Assembly (NCBI GenBank): GCA_945861155.1
Contig: CAMATN010000007.1
Span: 1 to 64,000 of the forward strand
DNA length: 64,000 bases
Source of the DNA: Rhizobium sp. Q54
Lineage (GTDB): Bacteria; Pseudomonadota; Alphaproteobacteria; ATCC43930; CGMCC-115725
Direction of reading: 5' to 3'
Part shown: one piece after another, positions 26,377 through 34,975 of the stretch
Layout: every line of letters begins with the position of its first letter
Numbering within the stretch: position 1 is the first letter of the stretch
Notes under the pieces: generated by a model
Told to the model about the DNA's origin: nothing
What the model saw: the letters and a program-made list of their open reading frames with translations, nothing else
Databases searched by the model: none
Position numbers and translations under genes: made by a program

Positions 26377-27750
26377 TCACCGATCGGGGGGCTTGGCAAT
26401 CGCCGCGACGACGGCGCGCAGGCTCGCCGCCTCGTCGAGTTGCAGCAGCATGCGCTGCACATTGGCGACCTGCGCCGGAGGCAATGCGCGCGCGGCGCAA
26501 TTGGCGAATTTGGCGGCGAGGGCGGCGGCGGGAAGCGGGTTGTCGGGACCGCGGCCCAGAGCGCTGCCGACCCGGCGCGCGATCGTGCGCCCGTCATCGA
26601 ATGTAATGCGGATTTCGGCGCCGAGATGCTCGTCGCTGGACGCGTTCATCTCGGGATGCGGCGCGGCATGGATATGCCGCATCAGCGCGCGCGAAGCGGG
26701 GTCGCGAAAGGCTTCGCCCTCGAAATCCTCGAGCGCGATGCGGCCCTGCAACAAGGCGCGAGCCAGGCAGTATTGCACGCTGAACTTGGCGTCGAGCCCC
26801 GATTGCGGGTCGGGCCGGTCGGTATGGGCGAGCCGGCGCGGATGGGTCCAGGAATCGATGCGCGCGACCCGCGCGGGCGCGATCTCGTGCTCGGCGCGCA
26901 ATTGCAGCATCGCATCGACCGCCGGGTGGGTGCTGCCGCAGCACGGGTGCTGCTTGACCGCGAGCCCCGGCCGGACGATGTCATAGGGCTGGCCCCAGTC
27001 CTTGAGGATCGCCTCGGCGTCAAAATTGCCGGCGCCGTTGAAGACGAGCAGAAATCCCTGCTTGTGTTCAAGCGCTTCAGGGTTGGCGGTGAACCCCTCG
27101 CGGGCGAGTTGGGCGGCGAAAAGGCCGCTGCGCGCGGTGTGCCCGACATGCAGGGGCTTTGTCATCGTGCCGAAATTGGCCTTGATGCCGGAAGCCAGCG
27201 AGGCGGCGATCGCCAGCGCATGCGCCGTCTTCGCCCGGTCGAGCCGCATCAGGTGAGCGCAAGCCGCCGTCGCGCCGAACACGCCCAACGTCGCGGTCGG
27301 GTGCCAGCCCTTGTCGTAATGGTGGAAATTGACGCCGCGCGCGATCCGCGTCTCGGTCTCGAACCCGGCGACATAGGCCGCAATAAATTCGCGCCCGTTT
27401 GAGTCCAATGTCTCGGCCAACGCGAACAGGGCCGGCAGGATCGGCGCCGACGGATGGCCGCCCAATGAATTGCTGACATCGTCGAAATCGAGCGCGTGCG
27501 AGGCCGTGCCGTTGATCAGCGCGGCGTCGAGCGGCGCGGCGCGCCGGTCGGTGCCGAAAATCAGGCATTCGCCGGCGCTGTTGCCCGCCAGCACCCGTTC
27601 GACGATCTGCGCGCACGGCTCGCCGGCCCCGGCCAAGGTCACCCCGACCGTGTCGAGGATCGCCACCTTCGCCCAATCCACCGCCTCGGGCGGCAGATCG
27701 CTGAAGCTGATCGCGCCGATGCGCTCGGCGATGCCTTCGATGATGGTCAT
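26377..27750 (-). CDS. MmgE/PrpD family protein
   Basis: A 457-residue member of the MmgE/PrpD fold, which includes 2-methylcitrate dehydratase, cis-aconitate decarboxylase and iminodisuccinate epimerase. Typical segments: AILDTVGVTLAGAGEP, NGTASHALDFDDV near residues 80-95, GWHPTATLGVFGATAACAHL, HVGHTARSGLFAAQLA, and KQHPCCGSTHPAVDAM. The reaction cannot be assigned from these shared motifs. ATG 27748-27750 is the family-like start; the frame is open upstream for another 66 codons and there encodes coiled-coil heptads that probably belong to the preceding small gene. Same direction as the thiolase and the small coiled-coil gene upstream. Confidence 0.87.
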   Translation of the reverse strand: MTIIEGIAERIGAISFSDLPPEAVDWAKVAILDTVGVTLAGAGEPCAQIVERVLAGNSAGECLIFGTDRRAAPLDAALINGTASHALDFDDVSNSLGGHPSAPILPALFALAETLDSNGREFIAAYVAGFETETRIARGVNFHHYDKGWHPTATLGVFGATAACAHLMRLDRAKTAHALAIAASLASGIKANFGTMTKPLHVGHTARSGLFAAQLAREGFTANPEALEHKQGFLLVFNGAGNFDAEAILKDWGQPYDIVRPGLAVKQHPCCGSTHPAVDAMLQLRAEHEIAPARVARIDSWTHPRRLAHTDRPDPQSGLDAKFSVQYCLARALLQGRIALEDFEGEAFRDPASRALMRHIHAAPHPEMNASSDEHLGAEIRITFDDGRTIARRVGSALGRGPDNPLPAAALAAKFANCAARALPPAQVANVQRMLLQLDEAASLRAVVAAIAKPPDR

Positions 27751-27811
27751 GTTATCGGCCTTGCAGCAGTTGCTCCACCCTACGCGATCGGCGTTGCGCG
27801 TGAGGTGCGTT

Positions 27812-28108
27812 TCAAGGCTGGTCGTTCTTGCGTCCAGCGAACCGATCCGCTCGTCCAGATGACCGATTCGTTCGTCCAGATGACCGATCCGCGCTGAGTA
27901 GCGTTTCGATTCGATCGAAACGTCCCGACATCCTTCGTTCGAATCCATCCAATTGGCTGCGTAACGTAGCGCTGAGATTGTCGGACAGCGAACGAATGTT
28001 ACGGCGGTCGTTCTCGGCGTTGTGGTTCATCTCGCGTAAATCGCTGTGGATCTCCTCTAGCTGCCGCGCCAGCAGCTGCAGATTGATCGGCTCAGCCATC
28101 GTCGGCAT
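27812..28108 (-). CDS. Small coiled-coil protein, probably frameshifted
   Basis: A 98-residue protein of unknown function, mostly helical: NLQLLARQLEEIHSDLREMNHNAEND..., then LSDNLSATLRSQLDGFERRMSGRFDRIETLL. After that the frame turns into SGRTNRSSGRADRF, unlike the rest. Another frame of the same DNA gives perfect heptads (RIGHLDE repeated, then RIGSLDA, TSLETHL) from three 21-bp tandem units at about 27835-27897, which suggests that an indel at about 27895 changed the C-terminus. Its ATG (28106-28108) overlaps the thiolase stop in TGATG, so it is coupled to that gene. Confidence 0.55.
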   Translation of the reverse strand: MPTMAEPINLQLLARQLEEIHSDLREMNHNAENDRRNIRSLSDNLSATLRSQLDGFERRMSGRFDRIETLLSADRSSGRTNRSSGRADRFAGRKNDQP

Positions 28109-29310
28109 CACGCCACCTCGAACAGGCCGGCGGCGCCCATGCCGCCGCCGACGCACATCGTGCAGACAACGAGCTTGGCGCCGCGCCGCTTCCCCTCGAT
28201 CAGGGCGTGGCCGACCATGCGGGCGCCCGACATGCCGTAGGGATGGCCGATCGAGATCGCGCCGCCATTGACGTTGAGCCTGTCGTGCGGGATGCCGAGC
28301 CGGTCGCGGCAATAGATCACCTGGCAGGCGAAGGCCTCGTTCAATTCCCACAGATCGATGTCGTCGACCGTCAGCCCGTGCTGTGCCAGCAATTTCGGCA
28401 CCGCGAAGACCGGGCCGATCCCCATCTCGTCGGGGGCGCAGCCGGCGACCGCGATGCCGCGATAGATGCCGAGCGGCGACAGGCCGCGGCGCTCGGCCTC
28501 GGTTTCCTCCATCAGCACCGCGGCCGAGGCCCCGTCCGACAGCTGCGAGGCGTTGCCGGCGGTGATGAATTTTCCAAGCCCGATGCGCTGCCCGTCCTTG
28601 AACACCGGCTTCAGACTGGCGAGGCCGTCGAGCGAGGTGTCCGGGCGGTTGCCTTCGTCCTTGTCGAGGGTCACGGCGCGCGGCGAGGTCTCGCCCGTGG
28701 CGCGGTCGGTCGCGAGCATGACCGACGGCATCGGCGCGATCTCGTCGTCGAAACGCCCGGCCTGCTGCGCCGCGGCGGTGCGCTGCTGCGAGCGCAGCGC
28801 GTATTCGTCCTGCGCCTCGCGCGTGACGCCGTAGCGCTCGGCGACGATCTCGGCGGTCTCGATCATCGTCATGTAGAGCGCCGGGATATGCGCGACGAGT
28901 TCGGGGTCCTGGGCGCGATAGCGGTTCAGGTGATCGTTCTGCACCAGCGACACCGATTCGACGCCGCCGCCGATCGCGATAGTCATGCCGTCATGCATGA
29001 TTTCTTTCGCCGCGGTAGCGATCGCCATCATCCCCGACGAGCATTGCCGATCGAGCGACATCGCCGCCACGGTCGCCGGCAGCCCGGCGCGCAATGCGCT
29101 CTGCCGCGCGACGTTCGAGCCCTGCCCGCCCTGCTGCAATGCGGCCCCGATGATCACGTCGTCGATCTCGGCCGGATCGATGCGGGCGCGCCGGACCGCC
29201 TCGGCGATCGCGTGCCCGGCCAAGGCCTGCGGCTGGGTGTCGTTGAAGGCGCCGCGATAGGCCCGGCCGATCGGCGTGCGCGCGGTGGAGACGATGACGG
29301 CGCGGCGCAT
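28108..29310 (-). CDS. Acetyl-CoA C-acyltransferase (thiolase)
   Basis: A 400-residue thiolase. The nucleophile is Cys90 in [13 protein letters not shown]; the second catalytic His is in [17 protein letters not shown]; the C-terminal Cys is in [13 protein letters not shown]. By family it cleaves or forms 3-ketoacyl-CoA; whether it is degradative (FadA-like) or synthetic (PhaA-like) is not settled, although the SIGHPYG segment and the spacing resemble FadA-type enzymes used in fatty acid or aromatic side-chain oxidation. ATG at 29308-29310 with GGAGAGCC upstream. The downstream small gene overlaps its stop. Confidence 0.92.
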   Translation of the reverse strand: MRRAVIVSTARTPIGRAYRGAFNDTQPQALAGHAIAEAVRRARIDPAEIDDVIIGAALQQGGQGSNVARQSALRAGLPATVAAMSLDRQCSSGMMAIATAAKEIMHDGMTIAIGGGVESVSLVQNDHLNRYRAQDPELVAHIPALYMTMIETAEIVAERYGVTREAQDEYALRSQQRTAAAQQAGRFDDEIAPMPSVMLATDRATGETSPRAVTLDKDEGNRPDTSLDGLASLKPVFKDGQRIGLGKFITAGNASQLSDGASAAVLMEETEAERRGLSPLGIYRGIAVAGCAPDEMGIGPVFAVPKLLAQHGLTVDDIDLWELNEAFACQVIYCRDRLGIPHDRLNVNGGAISIGHPYGMSGARMVGHALIEGKRRGAKLVVCTMCVGGGMGAAGLFEVA

Positions 29311-29390
29311 GGTGGCTCTCCTTATCTCGGGTTTGCGATATCGTAGCCGATAGGCTCGCTATCGGCACGCAAATGCGGACCGGGCCGTCT

Positions 29391-30200
29391 TCAGTCGCCC
29401 CAGGCCCACAGCCCGATTAGGGCAATCGTGCCGACCGCGATGCGGTACCAGGCAAAGACGCCAAACCCGTGCCGGCTGACGAAGTCGACGAGCCGCCGCA
29501 CCACGAACATCGCGCAGACAAACGCGACCACGAAACCGACCGCGATCAACAGCGTGTTATCGACGGATAATTCGGCGCGGTGCTTGTACAGCTGATAGCC
29601 CGAGGCAGCGGCCATCGTCGGAATCGCCAGAAAGAACGAGAACTCGGTGGCCGCCGCGCGATCCACCCGCAGCATCATCGCGCCCATGATCGTCGCGCCG
29701 GCACGCGACACCCCGGGGATCATCGCCAGCACCTGGCAGCACCCGATGGCGAGCGCGGTGCGCAGCGACAAGGCCTCGACACGATGAACGCGGGGCCGCG
29801 GCCGCACCCGCTCGATTATCAGGATCAGGACGCCGCCGACGATAAAGCTGACCGCCACGACCCAGACCGAGGACAGCATCTGTTCGATCAAGCCGTGCGC
29901 GATCAGGCCGATCACCGCCGACGGCAGGAACGCGATCACGATATTGCCGACAAAGCGCTGCGCGCCGGCATCCGAGCGCAAGCCGATCAGCGCCGCGAAC
30001 AACCGGTCGCGGTACACCCAACAGACCGCCAGGATGGCGCCGAATTGGATGACGATGTCGAAGAGCTTGCTTTCCGGCCCCTGAAACCCGAGCAGCCTGC
30101 CGGCGAGCACCAAATGGCCGGTCGAGGAGATCGGCAGAAATTCGGTCACGCCCTCGACGATGCCGAGGATGATGGCGGAGGCTAACAGCGCGGAAAACAT
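29391..30200 (-). CDS. uppP: Undecaprenyl-diphosphatase (BacA/UppP)
   Basis: A 269-residue integral membrane phosphatase that recycles undecaprenyl pyrophosphate for cell wall synthesis and gives bacitracin resistance. The first active-site motif is EGVTEFLPISSTGHL (residues 15-29) and the second is PGVSRAGATIMGAM; about eight hydrophobic helices follow the family plan. Length matches E. coli UppP (273). Start ATG 30198-30200. It is divergent from the amidase gene. Confidence 0.95.
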   Translation of the reverse strand: MFSALLASAIILGIVEGVTEFLPISSTGHLVLAGRLLGFQGPESKLFDIVIQFGAILAVCWVYRDRLFAALIGLRSDAGAQRFVGNIVIAFLPSAVIGLIAHGLIEQMLSSVWVVAVSFIVGGVLILIIERVRPRPRVHRVEALSLRTALAIGCCQVLAMIPGVSRAGATIMGAMMLRVDRAAATEFSFFLAIPTMAAASGYQLYKHRAELSVDNTLLIAVGFVVAFVCAMFVVRRLVDFVSRHGFGVFAWYRIAVGTIALIGLWAWGD

Positions 30201-30331
30201 GGCCCCCGTCGGATGCTAAGGTGGGTGCTGCCGGATGGTCGGCGGCGCCTGCCGAGCCCGAGCGGGGTAGCCGACCGACAGGGTGGTGTCAATCGGGCTC
30301 GCTCGCCCGGACAACAAAGGAGGGGGACCAC

Positions 30332-32722
30332 ATGGCGGGAGACGGCGCCGGTGACGACCGGGCGTTTCGCCTCGAAGAGGCGACGATCGAGGAACTGCAT
30401 GCCGCAATCAAGGCGGGGCGGATTAGCTGCGTCGCGGTCGTCCAGGAATATATCGAGCGGGCGCGGGCCTATAACGGGGTCGCGAGCCTGCTCGTGACCG
30501 AAGACGGCGGCGCGGTTCCCGAAGCGGTCGGCACAATCCGCGCCGGGGCGATGCTGCGCTTCCCGACCGAAACCGTCGCCGCGTCGGCGCTGTTCCCCGA
30601 CCTCGACAAATACCAGGGCCCGCCGCTCGAATTCGGCCGTATAGAAGCGACCGCCTCCGATCCCAGCGTACAGCAGCAATACGGGATGATCGTGGGCCGG
30701 CCCAATGCCGGCCAGCTTAACGCGCTCGCGACGCTGAACATCCGCGGCGAGCGCTCGGTCACCTGCAAGGGCGAATTCGACCGCCACCCATCGCAAGGCC
30801 CCCTGCCGCCCGGCGCGCCGCCGGTCTGCGAGCAATTCCGCCATCAGCCCGACGCGCTTGAGCGCGCCGCCGAACTTGACGCCGCCTATGGCAGCAACCC
30901 CGATCTTGCCGCGATGCCGATGTACGGCGTCGTGTTCTCGTTCAAGGACCCGTTCGACACCAAGGACATGCGCACCACCGGCGGGGGCGACGCGGCCTAC
31001 GACATCGATTTCCCGGCGCGCGACCACATCCTGGTCGAGCAATTGCGCAACAAGGGCGCGATCATCTTCGCCAAGGCGGTGTGCACCGAATATAACGGCC
31101 GCGCCGGCGATCCCGGTGGCCGCCACCTTCCCGACAAGGTGCTGCCCTCGACCCTGGGCTACCAGCGCAGCTCGTGGGGCGGCAACCCGGCCAACGTCTA
31201 CGACACGACCCGCGCCGCCTCATTGGGCTCGAGCTCGGGCTCGGCCGTGTCGGTCAGCGCCAATCTGGTCATGGCGAGCCTCGGCGAGGAAACCCGCGCC
31301 TCGACCCGCGGCCCCGCCAACCACAATGCCTGCGCCCTCATTCTGCCGCACAAGGCGATGCTCGGCTTCGACGGCGGCGCGATCGGCGCCGACATCTATT
31401 GCGACCGCAGCGGCATCATCTGCCGCACGATCGCCGATTGCGCGAAGGTGCTCGACGCGCTGAAGGACCCGGAGAACGGCTATTACGACCCGCGCGACCC
31501 GTACACGACCGTGCCGCGCTCGTCGGTGCTGAGCACGGGCTATGCGGCGCACGCGCAGGAATCGGGCGCGCCGGGCGCGCTTCGGGGTGTGCGCATCGGC
31601 ATCATCCGCGAGTCGATGCTGGTGCGCCCCGGCGAGACGGCGACCGTGCCGATCACGACCGCGGCTTCCGCCGAGATCAAATCGGTGTTGGGCGACAAGC
31701 TCGGCGCGACGCTTATCGAATCCACGGATCCGCTGTGGCGGCGCGACCCCGATCTCGCGCAGATGAGCCCCGATTTCCGGCAGGCGCTGGCCAGGCTGGT
31801 GCCGGTGTTCATGCCCGACCTCTTGTTCCGGCTCGGGCGCGACGGCGCGCCGTTGTTCAAGGAATTCGCCGCCGCGATCCGGCCGACCGAGTTCCTGCCC
31901 GCCCGCACCCTCCCCTCCCCCGCAAGCGGGGGAGGGTCAGGGAGGGGGCTCGGCAAGGTATTCGGCAGCGGCGCGATGGCCCCGATCGACTATCTGGTCG
32001 AACTGGCCGAGGGGCACATCGCACCGCCCGCCAATCTGGATATCGCGACGATCCAGGAGCAGGAGCTGGCGATGAGCTTCCGCTTCCACATCCCGCAATA
32101 TCTGGGTCGACGGGCGGCGGATTGGGCGGCGCGCGGCCACAAGGAGACGCTGACCGATTTCGCCGCGCTCAACGCGCGCTCGAAATTCTGGGGCGATGAC
32201 GGGCGCGCCGCCTTCAAGAACTGGGAGGAGGTCAGCGACCCGCGCAATCCGTTGGGCGGGCGCCAGGGGGTCGACGAGCGCATCATGCTGCGCGAACTCT
32301 TACGCCGGCTCGACATGATGGTGATGCTGGAGAACCGGCTCGACGCGTTGGTGCGGCTGCACACGCCGTTGCCGCCGGCCAGGATCGGCGGCGCGCCCGA
32401 CCCGCTTGGCGGCGCCGGCAATCTGCGGATGGAGGCGTTCTACGGCCCCAATGCCGGGCTGACCGAGGTTCTGATTCCAGCGGGATACGTGACCACGGTC
32501 TACGACCCGGTGTTCAAGCTGAGCCCCGATCGCCTGCGCTATGTCCCGGAAGCCACCGCCGCGCCGACGATGCTCCCGGCGCCGGGCCTGCCGTTCTCGC
32601 TGGTGTTCCGCGCCGAGCCCGGGCGGGAGGATGTCGTCTTGCGCATCGCCGCCGCCTACGAAGCCGCCTCCAAGCGCCGCATCCCGCCCCCAGGGTTTGG
32701 GCCATTGGCGACGGCGCCGTAG
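30332..32722 (+). CDS. Amidase signature family protein (large), with an in-frame repeat insertion
   Basis: A 796-residue amidase signature protein, longer than the usual 450-550. The Ser-cisSer-Lys triad is traceable: Lys205 in FSFKDPFDTKD, the cis-Ser in GSSSGSAVSVS (about 297-305), and the nucleophile Ser in GEETRASTRGPA (about 319-330, where T/DTGGS is usual). There is no signal peptide. The start ATG 30332 follows AAGGAGGGGG at 30318-30327. A dispersed palindromic repeat at 31911-31949 is read in frame as a Pro/Gly/Ser-rich insert near residues 525-542. The substrate is unknown; plant- and fungus-like long amidases share the extended N-terminal part. Confidence 0.85.
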   Translation: MAGDGAGDDRAFRLEEATIEELHAAIKAGRISCVAVVQEYIERARAYNGVASLLVTEDGGAVPEAVGTIRAGAMLRFPTETVAASALFPDLDKYQGPPLEFGRIEATASDPSVQQQYGMIVGRPNAGQLNALATLNIRGERSVTCKGEFDRHPSQGPLPPGAPPVCEQFRHQPDALERAAELDAAYGSNPDLAAMPMYGVVFSFKDPFDTKDMRTTGGGDAAYDIDFPARDHILVEQLRNKGAIIFAKAVCTEYNGRAGDPGGRHLPDKVLPSTLGYQRSSWGGNPANVYDTTRAASLGSSSGSAVSVSANLVMASLGEETRASTRGPANHNACALILPHKAMLGFDGGAIGADIYCDRSGIICRTIADCAKVLDALKDPENGYYDPRDPYTTVPRSSVLSTGYAAHAQESGAPGALRGVRIGIIRESMLVRPGETATVPITTAASAEIKSVLGDKLGATLIESTDPLWRRDPDLAQMSPDFRQALARLVPVFMPDLLFRLGRDGAPLFKEFAAAIRPTEFLPARTLPSPASGGGSGRGLGKVFGSGAMAPIDYLVELAEGHIAPPANLDIATIQEQELAMSFRFHIPQYLGRRAADWAARGHKETLTDFAALNARSKFWGDDGRAAFKNWEEVSDPRNPLGGRQGVDERIMLRELLRRLDMMVMLENRLDALVRLHTPLPPARIGGAPDPLGGAGNLRMEAFYGPNAGLTEVLIPAGYVTTVYDPVFKLSPDRLRYVPEATAAPTMLPAPGLPFSLVFRAEPGREDVVLRIAAAYEAASKRRIPPPGFGPLATAP
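31911..31949. repeat. Palindromic repeat inside the amidase gene
   Basis: CCCTCCCCTCCCCCGC-aa-GCGGGGGAGGG followed by TCAGGGAGGGGG, the same family as the intergenic copies at 10578-10712 and 50172-50300. Here it lies wholly within a coding sequence and keeps the frame. Confidence 0.85.
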
Positions 32723-32736
32723 ATTTCCAGCGGGGC

Positions 32737-34461
32737 CTACGCCGGCCGTTCCCCGCGCAACCGGTGCGTGCCGGCCACGTCCAGGGTCATCGAATCGGGA
32801 TCGACGACGACGCCGTAGGCGTCGCTGGCGTGGGCGAGCGACATTTTTTCCTGGCGCACGTCTTCAAGCACCGCCGCCGGATCGCGCTGAAACGGGTCGC
32901 CATGGCCGCCCGAGCCCGGCATCTCGCCGCGGATCACATCGCCCTTTCGATAGGTGCGGACGAATTTCGACGGCAATTCCTCGGGTGCGTTCGAGGCCGG
33001 GTTGAGGATCGCGCGCCCCGTGGCGCCGGGCTCGCCGCCGAGGAGGCCCCAGGGCGGGAAGACGTTGCGGTCGGAGCGCAACTGCACGGTCGCCTCGCCG
33101 GCCAGCAGCCGGTATTGCCGCACGATGCCGAGCGCACCGCGATAGCGGCCGGGGCCGCCGGTGTCGGGCAGAAAGCCGTATTCCTCGATCCGCACCGGCT
33201 GCTCGGCCTCGATGATCTCGATGGGCACATTGGCGACATTGCCGAGGCAATAGGGGCCGGCATCCTGGCCGTCGGCATCGGGTCCGCCGCCCATCCCGGT
33301 CATGTTGTGGAATTCGAGCATCAGCAACGGCTTGTGGTCTTCCTCATAGCCGGCGAAGACGATCGCGAATTCGTTGCCGCCGGGGCAGGCCGGCACCTTA
33401 TCGGGATAGAGCTGGGCGAGCGCGCCGAGGACCGCGCTGCGCACCCGGTAACCGGCCTGGCCGCGCGCCCCGACCGGCGCCGGAAAGACCGGGTTCACAA
33501 AGCTGCGCTCGGGCGCGATGACCGTGATCGGCTTGTAGAACCCGGCATTATTCGGGATGCCGAGCGGCAACACGGCGCGCAATGCCGCGTAGCTGCACGA
33601 CGCGGTAAACCAGAAATTTGGGTTCAGCGCGCCCGAACTCTGCGGCGAGGTCCCGGTGAAATCGATGACTGCCTCGTCGCCCTTGATCGTCAGTTTGACA
33701 TGGATCTTGACCGGACCGCCGCCGGCGCCGTCATCGTCGTTCCACTCGTCAAACTCGGCGGTGCCGTCGGGCAGCGCGGCGATCCCGGCGCGGGTCAGTC
33801 GCTCGGCATGATCGACGAGCCCGTCCATCTGCGCCCGCAGCATGTCGAGCGGGTGTTCCGCGATGACCTTCAACAGCTCGCGCTCGGCGCTGTGCAGCGC
33901 GGCGATCTGCGAACGCAAGTCGCCGAGCACCCGGTCGGCGACCCGCACATTGTTCTCGATAATGCGGAACAGGGTGCGGTTGGGCACGCCGCGCTCGTAG
34001 ATCTTCGAAGGCGGGATGCGCAGCCCCTCCTGGTAGATTTCCGAGCTGTCGGCGGCGTTCCCGCCCGGCACCCGTCCGCCCATGTCGGTATGGTGCAGAA
34101 TGAGGCTCAGATAGGCGAACAGCCGGCCTTCAGCAAAGACCGGCTTGAACATGAAGACGTCGTTGAGGTGACTGGCGCCGGCATAGGGGTCGTTCGACAC
34201 CAGGATGTCGCCGGGCGCGACGTCGTCGCCGAAAAAGTCGCGGCAGCCCGCCAGCGCCGGCATCGTGGCGCCGAGATGGACCGGCAATGCGAGGCCCTGC
34301 ACCACCATCCGCCCGGCCGCGTCGCAGATCGAAGCCGAGAAGTCGAGGTTGCTCTTGACGACGATCGAGCGCGCGGTGCGGATCACCGACACGACCATGT
34401 TGTCGGCGATGCTGACAAGCGCGGCGCGGATCAGCTCGCGGGTGACGGGGTCGTCGGTCAT
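32737..34461 (-). CDS. hyuB: Hydantoinase B / N-methylhydantoinase beta subunit family protein
   Basis: A 574-residue HyuB-type protein that works with HyuA in ATP-dependent opening of hydantoin, oxoproline or related rings. Seen: VSIADNMVVSVIRTARSIVVKSNLDFSASICDA near the N-terminus, GDILVSNDPYAGASHLNDVFMFKP, LILHHTDMGGRVPGG (metal-type His and Asp), and a C-terminal GGEPGATGRAILNP region. ATG 34459-34461. It is the last gene of a three-gene operon (hyuA, DUF3617 gene, hyuB), 25 bp after the middle gene. Hydantoin as actual substrate is not shown. Confidence 0.9.
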   Translation of the reverse strand: MTDDPVTRELIRAALVSIADNMVVSVIRTARSIVVKSNLDFSASICDAAGRMVVQGLALPVHLGATMPALAGCRDFFGDDVAPGDILVSNDPYAGASHLNDVFMFKPVFAEGRLFAYLSLILHHTDMGGRVPGGNAADSSEIYQEGLRIPPSKIYERGVPNRTLFRIIENNVRVADRVLGDLRSQIAALHSAERELLKVIAEHPLDMLRAQMDGLVDHAERLTRAGIAALPDGTAEFDEWNDDDGAGGGPVKIHVKLTIKGDEAVIDFTGTSPQSSGALNPNFWFTASCSYAALRAVLPLGIPNNAGFYKPITVIAPERSFVNPVFPAPVGARGQAGYRVRSAVLGALAQLYPDKVPACPGGNEFAIVFAGYEEDHKPLLMLEFHNMTGMGGGPDADGQDAGPYCLGNVANVPIEIIEAEQPVRIEEYGFLPDTGGPGRYRGALGIVRQYRLLAGEATVQLRSDRNVFPPWGLLGGEPGATGRAILNPASNAPEELPSKFVRTYRKGDVIRGEMPGSGGHGDPFQRDPAAVLEDVRQEKMSLAHASDAYGVVVDPDSMTLDVAGTHRLRGERPA

Positions 34462-34486
34462 GCCTTTTCCTTTCCCTCACTCGGCG

Positions 34487-34975
34487 CTATCTGCTCGGGC
34501 AGGGGCCGAGATAGCGGCCGGTGATGTGCTGCGAGGTCTCGAAGAAGCCGCCGCTGCCGTTTGGCGCCCGCGTGTTCAAATTGGCTTCCATCGTGTTGCC
34601 GCTGTAACGCGCGGTGCCCGCCGATGCGACGATCGCGCCTTGCGGCGCCTTGCAGGTCGTCGACCAGGTGATCACGCTTTCCTTGCGTTCCATGCTGTCG
34701 ACCTTGCACTCGCGGCGCGGATCGCTCGGCACCGCCCGGTCGGGTTCGACGCATTGCTTGTGGGTCACCTTCATCCCGCCGCCGGACCCCAGCTCCGTAC
34801 CCGGCGGGAGCGTCACGCCCGGCGGGAGTTGCGGCATCGCCGCGCCCTGGAGCTGGGCGTTGAATTCCCATTCGCCCGATTTGACCGCCTCGGCGGCGTG
34901 CGCCGCTGTCAGCGCCGCCATTATTGCGGGTGCCGCGAGAATCAGCATCATGCGTGCCGTGAGTGTCAATTTCAC
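34487..34975 (-). CDS. DUF3617 domain protein, exported
   Basis: A 162-residue protein with an N-terminal signal (ARMMLILAAPAIMAALTAAHAAEA) and a DUF3617 domain: KSGEWEFNAQLQGA, four cysteines (KQCVEP, RRECKVD, STTCKAP, LGPCPSR), and an AGTARYSGNTMEANLN segment. Function of the family is unknown; the location is periplasmic. GTG at 34973-34975 overlaps the hyuA stop in GTGA, so translation is coupled. Finding it between hyuA and hyuB is unusual, as those two genes are normally adjacent. Confidence 0.8.
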   Translation of the reverse strand: MKLTLTARMMLILAAPAIMAALTAAHAAEAVKSGEWEFNAQLQGAAMPQLPPGVTLPPGTELGSGGGMKVTHKQCVEPDRAVPSDPRRECKVDSMERKESVITWSTTCKAPQGAIVASAGTARYSGNTMEANLNTRAPNGSGGFFETSQHITGRYLGPCPSR

